A stretch of 64,000 nucleotides of DNA from Mycolicibacterium canariasense (GCF_002101555.1 NZ_LQOL01000080.1:1-64000), one strand, 5' to 3'. Shown: positions 16,607 to 25,939, counted from the stretch's first letter. The notes: a model not told the origin generated them from the sequence alone. Program-made: numbers and translations.

Positions 16607-17922
16607 GCGAATTCCGTCCCGAGACCTTCGATGCGCTGGTGATCGACGGGTACCAGGCGGTCGATGGCACGCTGAAGCTGCATTACACCCTGCGTGGCGC
16701 CGATCCGGTCGGCTTCACGGAGGTGATCGATTTCGGCGCGAGTCTTGCCGGCGCACAACCACATCCGCTGTTGTCCCGGTTGCTCGCGCTCACCTGTTCG
16801 CTGAGCTATTACAAGGCCGCCGCTCCGCCACGCATCGAAATCGCCTTTCCCACTCACGAATTCGAAAAGGTTTACCTGCGCCGCCTGGTCGAGGGTGGGC
16901 TCGGGGAGTTCGCGTACCGTAACGACCTGCCCGCCGCGCTGAGCCCGGAGGTCACCGGACCGCAGGCCGAAACGACCGAGATCGCCACCGACACCTGGGA
17001 TCCGGGAGCCACTCCGCTGGTGCCCGTGGGCGGCGGCAAGGACTCGGTGGTGAGCATCGAGGCGTTCCGCCGGCACGGGGTCAAGCCGGTGCTGTTCAGC
17101 GTCAACCGGTATGACCCTATCGACCGCTGTATCGAGGTCAGCGGACTGGACAGCGTGCACGTACGGCGCAGCATCGACCGCCGGTTGATCGAGGCCAACG
17201 CGAACGGCGCCCACAACGGCCACGTCCCGGTGACCGCGATCAACAGTGTGATCGGCCTGATCGTGGCCGACGCCAACGGTTTCGGACCCGTGGTGCTGTC
17301 CAACGAACGCTCGTCGAATGTGGGCAACGTCGAGTGGCTGGGCCGCGATATCAACCACCAGTGGTCCAAGAGCATCGCCTACGAGACCTTGTTGCGGGAT
17401 ACGCTGGGGCAGTACGGATGCAATCCCGACCGGTACTTCTCGCTGCTGCGACGGCTGTCCGAATCGCAGATCGCCGACCGGTTCGCCACCTGCCCCGACT
17501 ACTTCGGCGTCTTCACCAGCTGCAACCGGCTGTTCGCGCTGGACCCCGCCCGCCGTGCCACCTCGTGGTGCGGGCACTGCCCGAAATGCCAGTTCGTGTT
17601 CGTGCTGCTGGCCCCCCGGCTCGGCCGCGCCCGCCTCGAAGAGATCTTCGGCACCAACCTGTTCGGCGACCCCGGCCAGCGGGACGGTATCGCCGATATT
17701 CTCGGCCTCGGTGTGCACAAACCGTTCGAGTGTGTGGGGGAGTACTACGAGGCCGCCGAGGCGATGCTGACGGTGCTGGACGACGACAGTTGGCAAGGGC
17801 TGCCCCTGATCGACGAATTCGCCTCCCATCGCAGCGCATTGGAAGCCGTCGCGGCCGCTCAGGACAGCACGCCGGCCGACCATCACATCCCGCCGCGCTA
17901 CGCGAAGCTGCTCGATGACTGA
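16603..17922 (+). CDS. murL: MurL-type UDP-MurNAc-L-Ala-L-Glu epimerase
   Basis: This encodes 439 residues. It carries a PP-loop-like nucleotide motif PVGGGKDSVVS (141-151) and a cysteine cluster WCGHCPKCQF (about 323-330). A central NERSSNVGNVEWLGRDINHQ segment also resembles the MurL family. MurL was described in Xanthomonas, where MurD2 adds L-Glu to UDP-MurNAc-L-Ala and MurL then inverts that terminal L-Glu to D-Glu. The assignment rests on remembered motifs plus the adjacent MurD-like ligase, whose start overlaps this gene by 8 nt. If correct, the cell has a route to the D-Glu of peptidoglycan independent of glutamate racemase. Confidence 0.72.
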   Translation: MSEFRPETFDALVIDGYQAVDGTLKLHYTLRGADPVGFTEVIDFGASLAGAQPHPLLSRLLALTCSLSYYKAAAPPRIEIAFPTHEFEKVYLRRLVEGGLGEFAYRNDLPAALSPEVTGPQAETTEIATDTWDPGATPLVPVGGGKDSVVSIEAFRRHGVKPVLFSVNRYDPIDRCIEVSGLDSVHVRRSIDRRLIEANANGAHNGHVPVTAINSVIGLIVADANGFGPVVLSNERSSNVGNVEWLGRDINHQWSKSIAYETLLRDTLGQYGCNPDRYFSLLRRLSESQIADRFATCPDYFGVFTSCNRLFALDPARRATSWCGHCPKCQFVFVLLAPRLGRARLEEIFGTNLFGDPGQRDGIADILGLGVHKPFECVGEYYEAAEAMLTVLDDDSWQGLPLIDEFASHRSALEAVAAAQDSTPADHHIPPRYAKLLDD

Positions 17923-19216
17923 CCTGGCGGGTCGGGTCGTCGGCATCTGGGGGCTGGGCAAAGAGGGGCTGTCGATGGCCCGTACCGCGGCCGCGCACGG
18001 CGCCCAGCGCATCGTCGCCGTCGACGACCGGGCCGCCGAGCTGGCAGAAACCGAAATACCGCGGATGACAGCACATTTCGGCCCGGATGCGGTGTACCTG
18101 TTGCGTGATGTCGACATCGTCTTCGTCAGTCCCGGCGTGCCGTGGCGGCATCCGTTGTTCGAGGAGCTGCGCCGCGGCGGGCCGCAGGTGTCCAGCGCCG
18201 CCGACTGGTACCTGAGCGGGCACGGGGATCGCACCATCGGCGTCACCGGCACCAAGGGCAAGAGCACCACCGCGGCGTTCCTGGCGCACCTGCTGACCAG
18301 CCTGGGCGCATCCGCCGTGGTGGCGGGCAACATCGGTACGCCGCTGTCGGATCTGTCGGCGTCCGGCCTCGAGCCGTGCGACGACCGATGGGTGGTCGCC
18401 GAATTGTCGAGTCAGCAGTGCGCGCTGCTGCGCAGTTCACCGGCGGTGGCCGTGATCACCAACCTGTACCAGGACCATCTGGACTTCCACGGCGACGTCC
18501 AGAACTACTACGCGGCCAAGGCGCACATCTTCGACCACGGGGCCCGGGCGCTGATCACCACGCCGGACGTGGTCACCGCGCTGGACGGCATCGGGATCAC
18601 CGCACTGCCACCGGTGGTGCGGCTGGTGGAGCCGGCGACCGCGCGGGCACCGGGCGCAACGGGTGTGATGTCCTATCCGCACAACGTGGCCAATGCCGCG
18701 CTGGCCGTACACGCCGCGGCCGAGGTGCTCGGCAGGCCGGTCACCGACGCGGAACTGGACGCGGCCGCCGCCACCTTCACCGGACTGCCGCACCGGCTGC
18801 AGACGGTACGCACCACCGGGCCGACCCGCTGGGTCGACGACACGCTGGCCACCACGGGGGAAAGCGTGGTCGCCGCGCTGCGCGCCATGCCGGCCGGTGC
18901 GCACGTGGCGCTCATCGTCGGCGGCATGGACCGCCAGCTCGACTACCGCCAACTCGACGACTACCTGTGCAGCGGGCAGCGCCGGGTGACGCTGATCCAA
19001 GGACCGTCCAACGGCGCGCTGATCGGGACCCGGTTCGCGCGCTCGCATGCCGACCGTGCCCACCGGGTGCCGAGCCTGGAGCAGGCCGTACGGCTGGCCG
19101 CGGGGCTGCCCGGCATCGATGTGGTGCTGTTGTCGCCCGGCGCGGCCAGTTACGACATCTACCGCAATTACGAAGCCAAGGCCGCAGCGTTCTGCGGTTA
19201 CATCGACACGCTCTAA
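17915..19216 (+). CDS. murD2: MurD2-type UDP-MurNAc-L-Ala--L-glutamate ligase
   Basis: The 433-residue protein has full Mur-ligase architecture. There is an N-terminal Rossmann domain, then the P-loop GVTGTKGKST (109-118) and the Mg/ADP region ITNLYQDHLDFHG (181-193). HNVANAALA, GLPHRLQ and a late LLSPGAASYDIYRNYEAKA follow. It resembles MurD rather than MurC/E/F. The MurD motif around NDSKATN, whose lysine contacts D-Glu, reads DDTLATT here (about 308-314), so that lysine is leucine. This fits a ligase that accepts L-Glu instead. The ordinary MurD should lie in the dcw cluster elsewhere. Its stop TAA also forms the uvrC -10 box. Confidence 0.75.
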   Translation: MTDLAGRVVGIWGLGKEGLSMARTAAAHGAQRIVAVDDRAAELAETEIPRMTAHFGPDAVYLLRDVDIVFVSPGVPWRHPLFEELRRGGPQVSSAADWYLSGHGDRTIGVTGTKGKSTTAAFLAHLLTSLGASAVVAGNIGTPLSDLSASGLEPCDDRWVVAELSSQQCALLRSSPAVAVITNLYQDHLDFHGDVQNYYAAKAHIFDHGARALITTPDVVTALDGIGITALPPVVRLVEPATARAPGATGVMSYPHNVANAALAVHAAAEVLGRPVTDAELDAAAATFTGLPHRLQTVRTTGPTRWVDDTLATTGESVVAALRAMPAGAHVALIVGGMDRQLDYRQLDDYLCSGQRRVTLIQGPSNGALIGTRFARSHADRAHRVPSLEQAVRLAAGLPGIDVVLLSPGAASYDIYRNYEAKAAAFCGYIDTL

Positions 19217-19219
19217 CCT
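19214..19219 (+). promoter_or_regulatory. -10 box for leaderless uvrC, built on the murD2 stop codon
   Basis: TAACCT starts with the TAA stop of murD2 and lies six bases before the uvrC GTG. There is no Shine-Dalgarno sequence, so a leaderless uvrC transcript is likely. Confidence 0.5.
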
Positions 19220-19225
19220 GGACCC

Positions 19226-21289
19226 GTGCCCGATCCAGCGACGTACCGGCCTGCGCCGGGTTCCATCCCGGTGGAACCCGGGGTCTACCGTTTCCGGGAT
19301 CCGCACGGCCGGGTGATCTACGTCGGCAAGGCCAAGAGCCTGCGCAGCAGGCTGAACTCCTACTTCGCGGATATCGCCGGGCTCGCGCCGCGGACCCGGC
19401 AGATGGTGATGACGGCGGGCAGCGTCGAGTGGACCGTGGTGTCCACGGAGGTCGAAGCGCTGCAGTTGGAATACAACTGGATCAAGGAGTTCGACCCGCG
19501 GTTCAACATCCGCTACCGCGACGACAAGTCGTATCCGGTGCTGGCGGTGACCCTCAACGAGGAGTACCCGCGGTTGTTCGTCTACCGCGGCCCCCGCCGC
19601 AAGGGGGTGCGCTACTTCGGGCCCTATTCGCACGCCTGGGCCATCCGCGAGACCGTCGACCTGCTCACCCGGGTGTTCCCGGCGCGCACCTGCTCCGCGG
19701 GAGTGTTCAAGCGGCACAGCCAGATCGACAGGCCGTGCCTGCTGGGCTACATCGACAAGTGCTCGGCGCCGTGCATCGGCCGGGTCAGCGCCGAACAGCA
19801 TCGCCAGATCGTGCTGGACTTCTGCGATTTCCTCGCGGGCAAGACCGACCGGCTGGTGCGCGATATGGAGCGGCAGATGAACGCGGCGGCCGAGGAACTC
19901 GATTTCGAGCGGGCCGCGCGGCTGCGCGACGACATCGGGGCGCTCAAACGTGCACTGGAGAAGCAGACCGTGGTGTTCGGCGACGGCACCGACGCCGACG
20001 TGGTGGCCTTCGCAGCCGACGAACTGGAAGCCGCGGTGCAGGTGTTCCACGTCCGCGGTGGCCGGGTCCGCGGTCAGCGGGGCTGGGTGGTCGAGAAGAC
20101 GGCCGAGCCCGAGGCCGAAAATGGCTCGGACGCCGGGCAATCCGCCGAGGCGCAGCTGGTCGAGCAATTCCTCACCCAGTTCTACGGCGATCAGGCCGAA
20201 CTCGGCGACGGCGCCGCCGATCAGGACGAGGCCACCAATCCGGTGCCCAAACAGGTCCTGGTGCCGGTCCTTCCGGACAATGCCGACGAACTCGCCGAGT
20301 GGCTGTCCGGATTGCGCGGGTCGCGGGTGTCGCTGCGGGTTCCGGTCCGCGGTGCCAAGTTGGCGCTCGCCGAGACCGTCGCCCGCAATGCGAAAGAGGC
20401 ACTGGCCCAGCACAAACTCAAGCGCGCCGGTGATTTCAACGCGAGATCCGAAGCGCTGCAAAGCATCCAGGATGCTTTGGGGCTCAACGATGCCCCGCTG
20501 CGCATCGAATGCGTGGACATCAGCCACGTGCAGGGCACCGACGTGGTGGCCTCGATGGTGGTGTTCGAGGACGGGTTGCCGCGCAAGTCCGATTACCGGC
20601 ATTACGCCATCCGTGAGGCCGCCGGCGGCGGCCGCTCCGACGACGTCGCCTCCATCGCCGAGGTGACCCGGCGCCGGTTCGCGCGGCACATCGCCGACGC
20701 CGAGCGGCCGATGGTGGCCGAGGGCCGATCGCGGCGCTTCGCCTATCCGCCCAACCTGTACGTCGTCGACGGCGGCGCACCGCAGGTGAACGCCGCGGCG
20801 ACCGTGCTCGACGAACTGGGCATCACCGATGTCGCGGTGATCGGTCTGGCAAAACGGCTGGAAGAGGTGTGGGTTCCCAACCTGGACGGCTCGTCGCCGG
20901 ATCCGGTGATCTTCCCGCGCAACAGCGAGGGCCTGTACCTGCTGCAGCGGATCCGTGACGAAGCCCACCGGTTCGCCATCACCTATCACCGCAGCAAGCG
21001 TTCCAAGCGGATGACGGCCTCGGCGCTGGATTCGGTGCCCGGGCTGGGGGAGCACCGGCGCAAGGCGCTGGTCACCCATTTCGGATCGGTGTCGCGGCTG
21101 TCGGCGGCCAGTATCGACGAGATCACCGCCGTGCGCGGCATCGGGGTGGCCACCGCGCGGGCGGTCCTGGAGGCACTCGGCGCCACCGCCGACGACCCGG
21201 TCGCCCCCGATTCCGGCGCGGCAGCCGCAGTTATCGACAATGATCGAGACCACCAAGATCAACCCAGTAACCAACAGGCATCGGGGTGA
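19226..21289 (+). CDS. uvrC: Excinuclease ABC subunit C
   Basis: The 687-residue subunit makes the 3' and 5' incisions in UvrABC nucleotide excision repair. Domains in order are GIY-YIG nuclease (PGVYRFRDPHGRVIYVGKAK, residues about 14-33), a Cys-rich region (PCLLGYIDKCSAPCIG), the UVR UvrB-interaction helix pair (EELDFERAARLRDDI, about 218-232), an RNase H-like nuclease (ECVDISHVQGTDVVASMVVF) and C-terminal helix-hairpin-helix DNA binding (VPGLGEHRRKALVTHFGS). The length is normal for actinobacteria. It heads the uvrC-rapZ-yvcK-whiA unit, with 4-nt overlaps between the first three genes. Confidence 0.97.
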   Translation: MPDPATYRPAPGSIPVEPGVYRFRDPHGRVIYVGKAKSLRSRLNSYFADIAGLAPRTRQMVMTAGSVEWTVVSTEVEALQLEYNWIKEFDPRFNIRYRDDKSYPVLAVTLNEEYPRLFVYRGPRRKGVRYFGPYSHAWAIRETVDLLTRVFPARTCSAGVFKRHSQIDRPCLLGYIDKCSAPCIGRVSAEQHRQIVLDFCDFLAGKTDRLVRDMERQMNAAAEELDFERAARLRDDIGALKRALEKQTVVFGDGTDADVVAFAADELEAAVQVFHVRGGRVRGQRGWVVEKTAEPEAENGSDAGQSAEAQLVEQFLTQFYGDQAELGDGAADQDEATNPVPKQVLVPVLPDNADELAEWLSGLRGSRVSLRVPVRGAKLALAETVARNAKEALAQHKLKRAGDFNARSEALQSIQDALGLNDAPLRIECVDISHVQGTDVVASMVVFEDGLPRKSDYRHYAIREAAGGGRSDDVASIAEVTRRRFARHIADAERPMVAEGRSRRFAYPPNLYVVDGGAPQVNAAATVLDELGITDVAVIGLAKRLEEVWVPNLDGSSPDPVIFPRNSEGLYLLQRIRDEAHRFAITYHRSKRSKRMTASALDSVPGLGEHRRKALVTHFGSVSRLSAASIDEITAVRGIGVATARAVLEALGATADDPVAPDSGAAAAVIDNDRDHQDQPSNQQASG

Positions 21290-22176
21290 CAGACCAGCAT
21301 ATGAGTGACGAATCTGGTATCGAGGTCGTCCTCGTGACCGGGCTCTCCGGCGCGGGACGCGGTACCACCGCCAAGGTGCTCGAAGACCTTGGTTGGTATG
21401 TGGCCGACAACCTGCCGCCGGAGCTGATCGCCAGAATGGTCGACCTGGGATTGGACGCCGGGTCCCGGATCACCCGGCTGGCCGTGGTGATGGACGTGCG
21501 GTCCAAGGGATTCACCGGCGACCTGGACTCGGTGCGTACCGAACTCGGGACCAGGGGCATCGAACCGCGGGTGCTGTTCATGGACGCCTCCGACGAGACG
21601 CTGGTCCGTCGCTACGAACAGAACCGGCGCAGTCATCCCCTGCAGGGCAATCAGACGTTGGCCGAAGGCATCACCGCCGAACGGGCCATGCTCGCGCCGG
21701 TGCGCGCGGCCGCCGACCTGGTGATCGACACCTCCACGCTGGCGGTGCCGGCGTTGCGGGAGAGTATCGAACGCGCCTTCGGCGGCGAGACGGTCGCACA
21801 CACCAACATCACCGTCGAATCGTTCGGTTACAAGTACGGTCTGCCGATGGACGCCGACACCGTGATGGACGTCCGGTTCATCCCGAACCCGCACTGGGTC
21901 GACGAACTGCGTCCGCACACCGGCCAGCATCCGGCCGTGCGGGACTACGTGCTGGGCCAGCAGGGCGCCGCGGAGTTCCTCGACACCTACCATCGGCTGC
22001 TGGGCGTGGTCATCGACGGCTATCGCCGGGAGGGGAAGCGATACATGACGGTGGCCATCGGCTGCACGGGTGGTAAGCACCGCAGCGTGGCGATCGCCGA
22101 GGCGCTGGCCGGCCGGCTGCAGGGCGGCGAACAGTTGACGGTGCGGGTGCTGCACCGCGATCTGGGGCGCGAATGA
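21286..22176 (+). CDS. rapZ: RNase adaptor / nucleotide-binding protein RapZ
   Basis: The 296-residue P-loop protein has the Walker A motif TGLSGAGRGT (about 19-28) followed by GWYVADNLPPELI. It ends in the sugar-phosphate-binding domain with AIGCTGGKHRSVAIAEAL. In E. coli RapZ binds small RNAs to control glucosamine-6-phosphate synthase. In actinobacteria the target is less clear, but the gene always travels with yvcK and whiA. The GTG at 21286 overlaps the uvrC stop, and a second in-frame ATG at 21301 (MSDESGIE) is an equally reasonable start. Confidence 0.93.
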   Translation: MTDQHMSDESGIEVVLVTGLSGAGRGTTAKVLEDLGWYVADNLPPELIARMVDLGLDAGSRITRLAVVMDVRSKGFTGDLDSVRTELGTRGIEPRVLFMDASDETLVRRYEQNRRSHPLQGNQTLAEGITAERAMLAPVRAAADLVIDTSTLAVPALRESIERAFGGETVAHTNITVESFGYKYGLPMDADTVMDVRFIPNPHWVDELRPHTGQHPAVRDYVLGQQGAAEFLDTYHRLLGVVIDGYRREGKRYMTVAIGCTGGKHRSVAIAEALAGRLQGGEQLTVRVLHRDLGRE

Positions 22177-23279
22177 CGGACCCGCACGCGGCCGGCGACT
22201 TCCCGCAGGCGAGGCGGCCGGCCGACCCCCGGGTGGTGGCCCTCGGCGGCGGGCACGGCCTGTACGCCACCCTGTCGGCGGCCCGCCGGCTCACCCCGCA
22301 CGTCACCGCCGTGGTCACCGTCGCCGACGACGGCGGCTCGTCGGGGCGGCTGCGCAGCGAGCTGGATATCGTGCCACCCGGTGATCTGCGAATGGCGTTG
22401 GCCGCGTTGGCCTCTGACACCCCGCACGGCAGACTGTGGGCGACGATCATCCAGCACCGGTTCGGCGGAAGCGGGGCACTGGCCGGGCATCCCATCGGCA
22501 ATCTGATCCTGGCCGGGCTCAACGAGGTGCTGACCGACCCGGTGGCCGCCCTCGACGAACTCGGCAAGATCCTGGGCCTCAAGGGCCGGGTGCTGCCGAT
22601 GTGCCCGATCGCGCTGCAGATCGAGGCCGACGTGGCCGGCCTGGAGACCGACCCGCGGATGTTCCGGGTCATCCGCGGCCAGGTGGCGGTGGCCACCACC
22701 GTCGGCAAGGTGCGCCGGGTCCGGCTGCTGCCGGGCGATCCGCCGGCCACCCGGCAGGCGGTGGACGCGATCATGGCCGCCGACCTGGTGGTGCTCGGTC
22801 CCGGCTCCTGGTTCACCAGCGTGATCCCGCATGTCCTGGTGCCGCAGCTGGCCGCCGCCCTGCAGGCCACCACCGCCCGGCGGGCACTGGTGCTCAACCT
22901 GGCCGCCGAGCCGGGCGAGACGGCCGGCTTCTCGGCCGAGCGGCACATCCACGTGCTGGCTCAGCATGCGCCCGGATTCACCGTCGACGACATCATCGTG
23001 GACTCGGCGCGGGTGCCCAGCGACCGGGAGCGCGAGCAGCTGATCCGCACGGCGACCAACCTCGGCGCGAACGTGGAGTTTGCTGCGGTGTCCCGGCCTG
23101 GTACACAGTTACATGATCCATCGATGCTGGCCGCCGCACTGGAGCGGGTCCGGCTGCGGGGCAGGGCATCACGTCCAGATGACAGCGATTCCTCTGCTCC
23201 CACCCCGGCCCGGCCGGTCGAGGGAGTACACGGGCAATCGACGGTGAACGTATCGAGGGGTGACGAGTCGTGGCGATGA
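22173..23279 (+). CDS. yvcK: YvcK/CuvA family gluconeogenesis and cell-wall factor
   Basis: The 368-residue protein has the CofD-like fold, with the nucleotide-sugar loop ALGGGHGLYATLSA near residue 20 and VTVADDGGSSGRLR near 45. LGPGSWFTSVIPH lies further on. Homologues bind UDP-GlcNAc and support growth on gluconeogenic carbon; the M. tuberculosis homologue (CuvA, Rv1422) localises to growing poles and affects peptidoglycan metabolism. It overlaps rapZ by 4 nt and whiA by 10 nt. The last 50 residues are Ser/Pro/Asp-rich and probably disordered. Confidence 0.92.
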   Translation: MTDPHAAGDFPQARRPADPRVVALGGGHGLYATLSAARRLTPHVTAVVTVADDGGSSGRLRSELDIVPPGDLRMALAALASDTPHGRLWATIIQHRFGGSGALAGHPIGNLILAGLNEVLTDPVAALDELGKILGLKGRVLPMCPIALQIEADVAGLETDPRMFRVIRGQVAVATTVGKVRRVRLLPGDPPATRQAVDAIMAADLVVLGPGSWFTSVIPHVLVPQLAAALQATTARRALVLNLAAEPGETAGFSAERHIHVLAQHAPGFTVDDIIVDSARVPSDREREQLIRTATNLGANVEFAAVSRPGTQLHDPSMLAAALERVRLRGRASRPDDSDSSAPTPARPVEGVHGQSTVNVSRGDESWR

Positions 23280-24253
23280 CAGCTGAGGTGAAGGACGAAC
23301 TGAGCCGGCTGGTCGTGAACTCGGTCAGTGCCCGCCGGGCCGAGGTGTCCTCGCTGTTGCGCTTCGCCGGTGGGCTGCACATCGTCGGCGGCCGGGTGGT
23401 GGTGGAAGCCGAGGTGGACCTGGGCATCATCGCGCGGCGGTTACGCAAGGACATCTTCGACCTGTACGGCTACAACGCGGTGGTGCATGTGTTGTCGGCC
23501 AGCGGCATCCGCAAGAGCACCCGCTACGTGGTGCGGGTGGCCAAGGACGGTGAGGCGCTGGCCCGCCAGACCGGCCTGCTCGACCTTCGGGGCCGTCCCG
23601 TGCGCGGGCTGCCCGCCCAGGTCGTCGGCGGCAGCATCAACGATGCCGAAGCCGCTTGGCGGGGTGCGTTTCTGGCGCACGGTTCGCTGACCGAGCCGGG
23701 CCGCTCCTCGGCCCTCGAGGTGAGTTGCCCCGGCCCGGAGGCCGCCCTGGCCCTCGTCGGTGCCGCGCGGCGGCTCGGGGTCAGCGCCAAAGCCCGTGAG
23801 GTGCGCGGCAGCGACCGGGTGGTGGTCCGTGACGGTGAGGCGATCGGCGCCCTGCTCACCCGGATGGGTGCCCAGGACACCCGGCTGACGTGGGAGGAAC
23901 GCCGGATGCGGCGCGAGGTGCGCGCGACGGCGAACCGGCTGGCCAATTTCGACGATGCCAACCTGCGCCGCTCGGCGCGGGCGGCGGTCGCCGCGGCCGC
24001 ACGGGTGGAGCGGGCCCTGGACATTCTCGGTGAGTCGGTGCCCGATCATCTGGCCCAGGCCGGCCGGCTGCGGGTGGAACACCGGCAGGCGTCGCTGGAA
24101 GAACTGGGCCGGCTGGCCGAGCCGCCGATGACCAAGGACGCGGTGGCCGGCCGGATCCGGCGGTTGTTGTCGATGGCCGATCGCAAGGCCAAGCAAGAGG
24201 GCATCCCCGATACCGAGTCGGCCGTCACGCCGGATCTGCTCGACGACGCCTGA
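23270..24253 (+). CDS. whiA: WhiA DNA-binding regulator
   Basis: The 327-residue protein combines an N-terminal LAGLIDADG-endonuclease-like fold without the catalytic acids (AEVSSLLRFAGGLHI) with a C-terminal helix-turn-helix (LEELGRLAEPPMTKDAVAGRIRRLL, here given in part: PPMTKDAVAGRIRR). In Streptomyces it controls sporulation septation together with WhiB; in mycobacteria it is conserved and probably linked to division. The GTG at 23270 is followed by an in-frame ATG at 23276 that fits the usual MTAEVKDEL start better. The gene is convergent with the GH5-like gene. Confidence 0.94.
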   Translation: MAMTAEVKDELSRLVVNSVSARRAEVSSLLRFAGGLHIVGGRVVVEAEVDLGIIARRLRKDIFDLYGYNAVVHVLSASGIRKSTRYVVRVAKDGEALARQTGLLDLRGRPVRGLPAQVVGGSINDAEAAWRGAFLAHGSLTEPGRSSALEVSCPGPEAALALVGAARRLGVSAKAREVRGSDRVVVRDGEAIGALLTRMGAQDTRLTWEERRMRREVRATANRLANFDDANLRRSARAAVAAAARVERALDILGESVPDHLAQAGRLRVEHRQASLEELGRLAEPPMTKDAVAGRIRRLLSMADRKAKQEGIPDTESAVTPDLLDDA

Positions 24254-24264
24254 CCCCCTGCTGC

Positions 24265-24431
24265 TCAGGCGGCCTCGCGGTGCCGTCCGGGGCCGGTGTA
24301 CCGGTGCGTGGTGTGCCGCGCCGCCTTGTCCGGTTCGCGGTCGGTGCCGGAGCCGGCGGTGGCGCCGGTCGGGGGTGCCGACGGCTCCGACGAGTCGGCC
24401 TGCGCGTCAACAGCTTTCGGGGTGGCCACGC
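24265..24431 (-). other. Frameshifted C-terminal tail of the GH5-like gene
   Basis: Downstream of the annotated stop, another minus-strand frame continues for about 53 codons to a stop at 24265-24267. It has very high G/C third positions and a natural-looking tail (PKAVDAQADSSEPSAPPTG and then a basic RHTTHRYTGPGRHREAA). Removing one base from the CCC run at 24430-24432 would join the two frames. Either the gene was truncated by a one-base insertion or the base is a sequencing error in a homopolymer. Confidence 0.65.
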
Positions 24432-25939
24432 CCGGTGTTGGGTGCCTCTTCTTTGGGGGTGACGCCCACGCCGGTGGTCCTGTCGGTCTTGTCGGTGACC
24501 TTCTTGGTGACCTTCTTGGTGACCTTCTCGGTGGCCGGGACCGCCGCAGACGACACCGATGTAGCGGCGGTCTTGACGGCGAGAGCGTCGGTGCTGGTCT
24601 TCGCCGTGGTGGTTTTGAGCGCGGTGGGCAGCGATTTGAGTAGATTGCTCACCGCGGTGACCACACCGGTGGCGAGCTGGCGCACGGCCGCGACGGCTCC
24701 GCTGACCAGTTTGGTGACACCGACGACGACGGAGTGCACCACACGGGCGACCGCGGTGACCAGTTGGCTCAGGACCTGTGCGGGGCCGGACGCCCCGGTG
24801 GTGATCGGATGCGCCGCGATCCAGGCCTTGATGACGGCCACGGCCTGTTTGGCGGTCCAGGTGTCGGTGAAGACGCCCAGGTTGTCCTCGGCGGTGCTCG
24901 AGCCGGTAGCGGTGTCGATGAGCGAGTAGATGAACGACGGCCCGACCCCCGACAGCGTCGCCCACGTCGTGAGGAAGTCCTGGATATAGGCGGCCTGGTT
25001 GGCCTCGCCCGCTTGCGTCGACGGCTCACCGTACTCGGTGGCCCAGATCAGTTTGGCCGCATCGCCGTTGGCCTGCATCACCGCACGCATCTGCTCGAGC
25101 TGCTGCAGGGCAGAGTTGACGAATGTCGAACCCGCGGAGAACAGGCTGGTGTAGTTGTACGGGTGGAAGGCCAGCGCGTCGAAATAGCCGGCGGCGCCGT
25201 CGGCGTACATCTGGGTGAGGAAGGTGACCGGGTCGATGGTCGCGGTGCCGATGCTGATTCCCGCCCCGAGTACGCCGCCGACGACCGTCGCCTTCGGGTC
25301 GACCGCCTTGATCGCGGTATAGGCGGCCTTGAGCAGCGCGGTGTAGGCCGCCGCGTCCGGTGTCGGGTACCACCCGGTGAAGCCGTTGGGTTCGTTCCAG
25401 ATCTCGTACGCGGCGATCTTGGCCTCGCCGTTGTTGGCGGCCGTCCCGTAACGGGAGGCGACCGCCGAGACGAAGGAGGCGTAATCCGATGCGGCACGCG
25501 GGGCGCCGTCGGCCACCAGACCACCGTAGGGCGAGGCCCAGGTCGGGGTGCTGGTGATCGCCGCGTCCACCGCGATGCCGTACGAGGCCGCGGTGTCGAG
25601 CAGCTGGTCGGCCTGCGTCCAGTTGTAGGTCCCGTCGGCGGGTTCCATTGCACGCCAAGGCAGGAACACCCGGATCTGGGTGACGCCCATCGACTGCAGT
25701 TGTTGCATCGCCGTGTCGAGGTCGGCCTGGTCCATGAAGTACAGGCTGGAGTCGGCCATGCCCACCGTCGTCGAGGAGGTATCGATGGAGGCGGTCAGTT
25801 CGACCGCCTGGGTGACCGCCGTGGGACGGACAGGTACGGGAACGGCGAACCCCGCCGAGGTGGCGACCACGGACGCGACCAGCAGCGGAATGGTCATGGT
25901 GTGCAGCAACGACGTGACGTGGTGGCGGTTCAGCGGCAT
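24407..25939 (-). CDS. Secreted GH5/cellulase-like glycoside hydrolase
   Basis: The 510-residue product has a signal peptide (about 1-33) and then a TIM-barrel of clan GH-A. IRVFLPWRAMEP is an early strand, YEIWNEPNG carries the likely acid/base Glu183, ALAFHPYNY follows, and WATEYGEPS carries the likely nucleophile Glu302. After about residue 390 the sequence becomes amphipathic and then Lys/Thr-rich (KVTKKVTKKVTDKTD), a possible wall-binding tail. The ATG at 25939 follows an AGGAGTGGG ribosome site. The current stop seems premature; a one-base shift near 24430 would add about 55 residues. The substrate is unknown and may be an envelope or plant polysaccharide. Confidence 0.85.
   Translation of the reverse strand: MPLNRHHVTSLLHTMTIPLLVASVVATSAGFAVPVPVRPTAVTQAVELTASIDTSSTTVGMADSSLYFMDQADLDTAMQQLQSMGVTQIRVFLPWRAMEPADGTYNWTQADQLLDTAASYGIAVDAAITSTPTWASPYGGLVADGAPRAASDYASFVSAVASRYGTAANNGEAKIAAYEIWNEPNGFTGWYPTPDAAAYTALLKAAYTAIKAVDPKATVVGGVLGAGISIGTATIDPVTFLTQMYADGAAGYFDALAFHPYNYTSLFSAGSTFVNSALQQLEQMRAVMQANGDAAKLIWATEYGEPSTQAGEANQAAYIQDFLTTWATLSGVGPSFIYSLIDTATGSSTAEDNLGVFTDTWTAKQAVAVIKAWIAAHPITTGASGPAQVLSQLVTAVARVVHSVVVGVTKLVSGAVAAVRQLATGVVTAVSNLLKSLPTALKTTTAKTSTDALAVKTAATSVSSAAVPATEKVTKKVTKKVTDKTDRTTGVGVTPKEEAPNTGRGHPESC

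Noticed and set aside
18437..21274. 945-codon open frame antisense to murD2 and uvrC
   Set aside because: It is a shadow of two genes with clear catalytic motifs on the plus strand, and it contains no recognisable domain.
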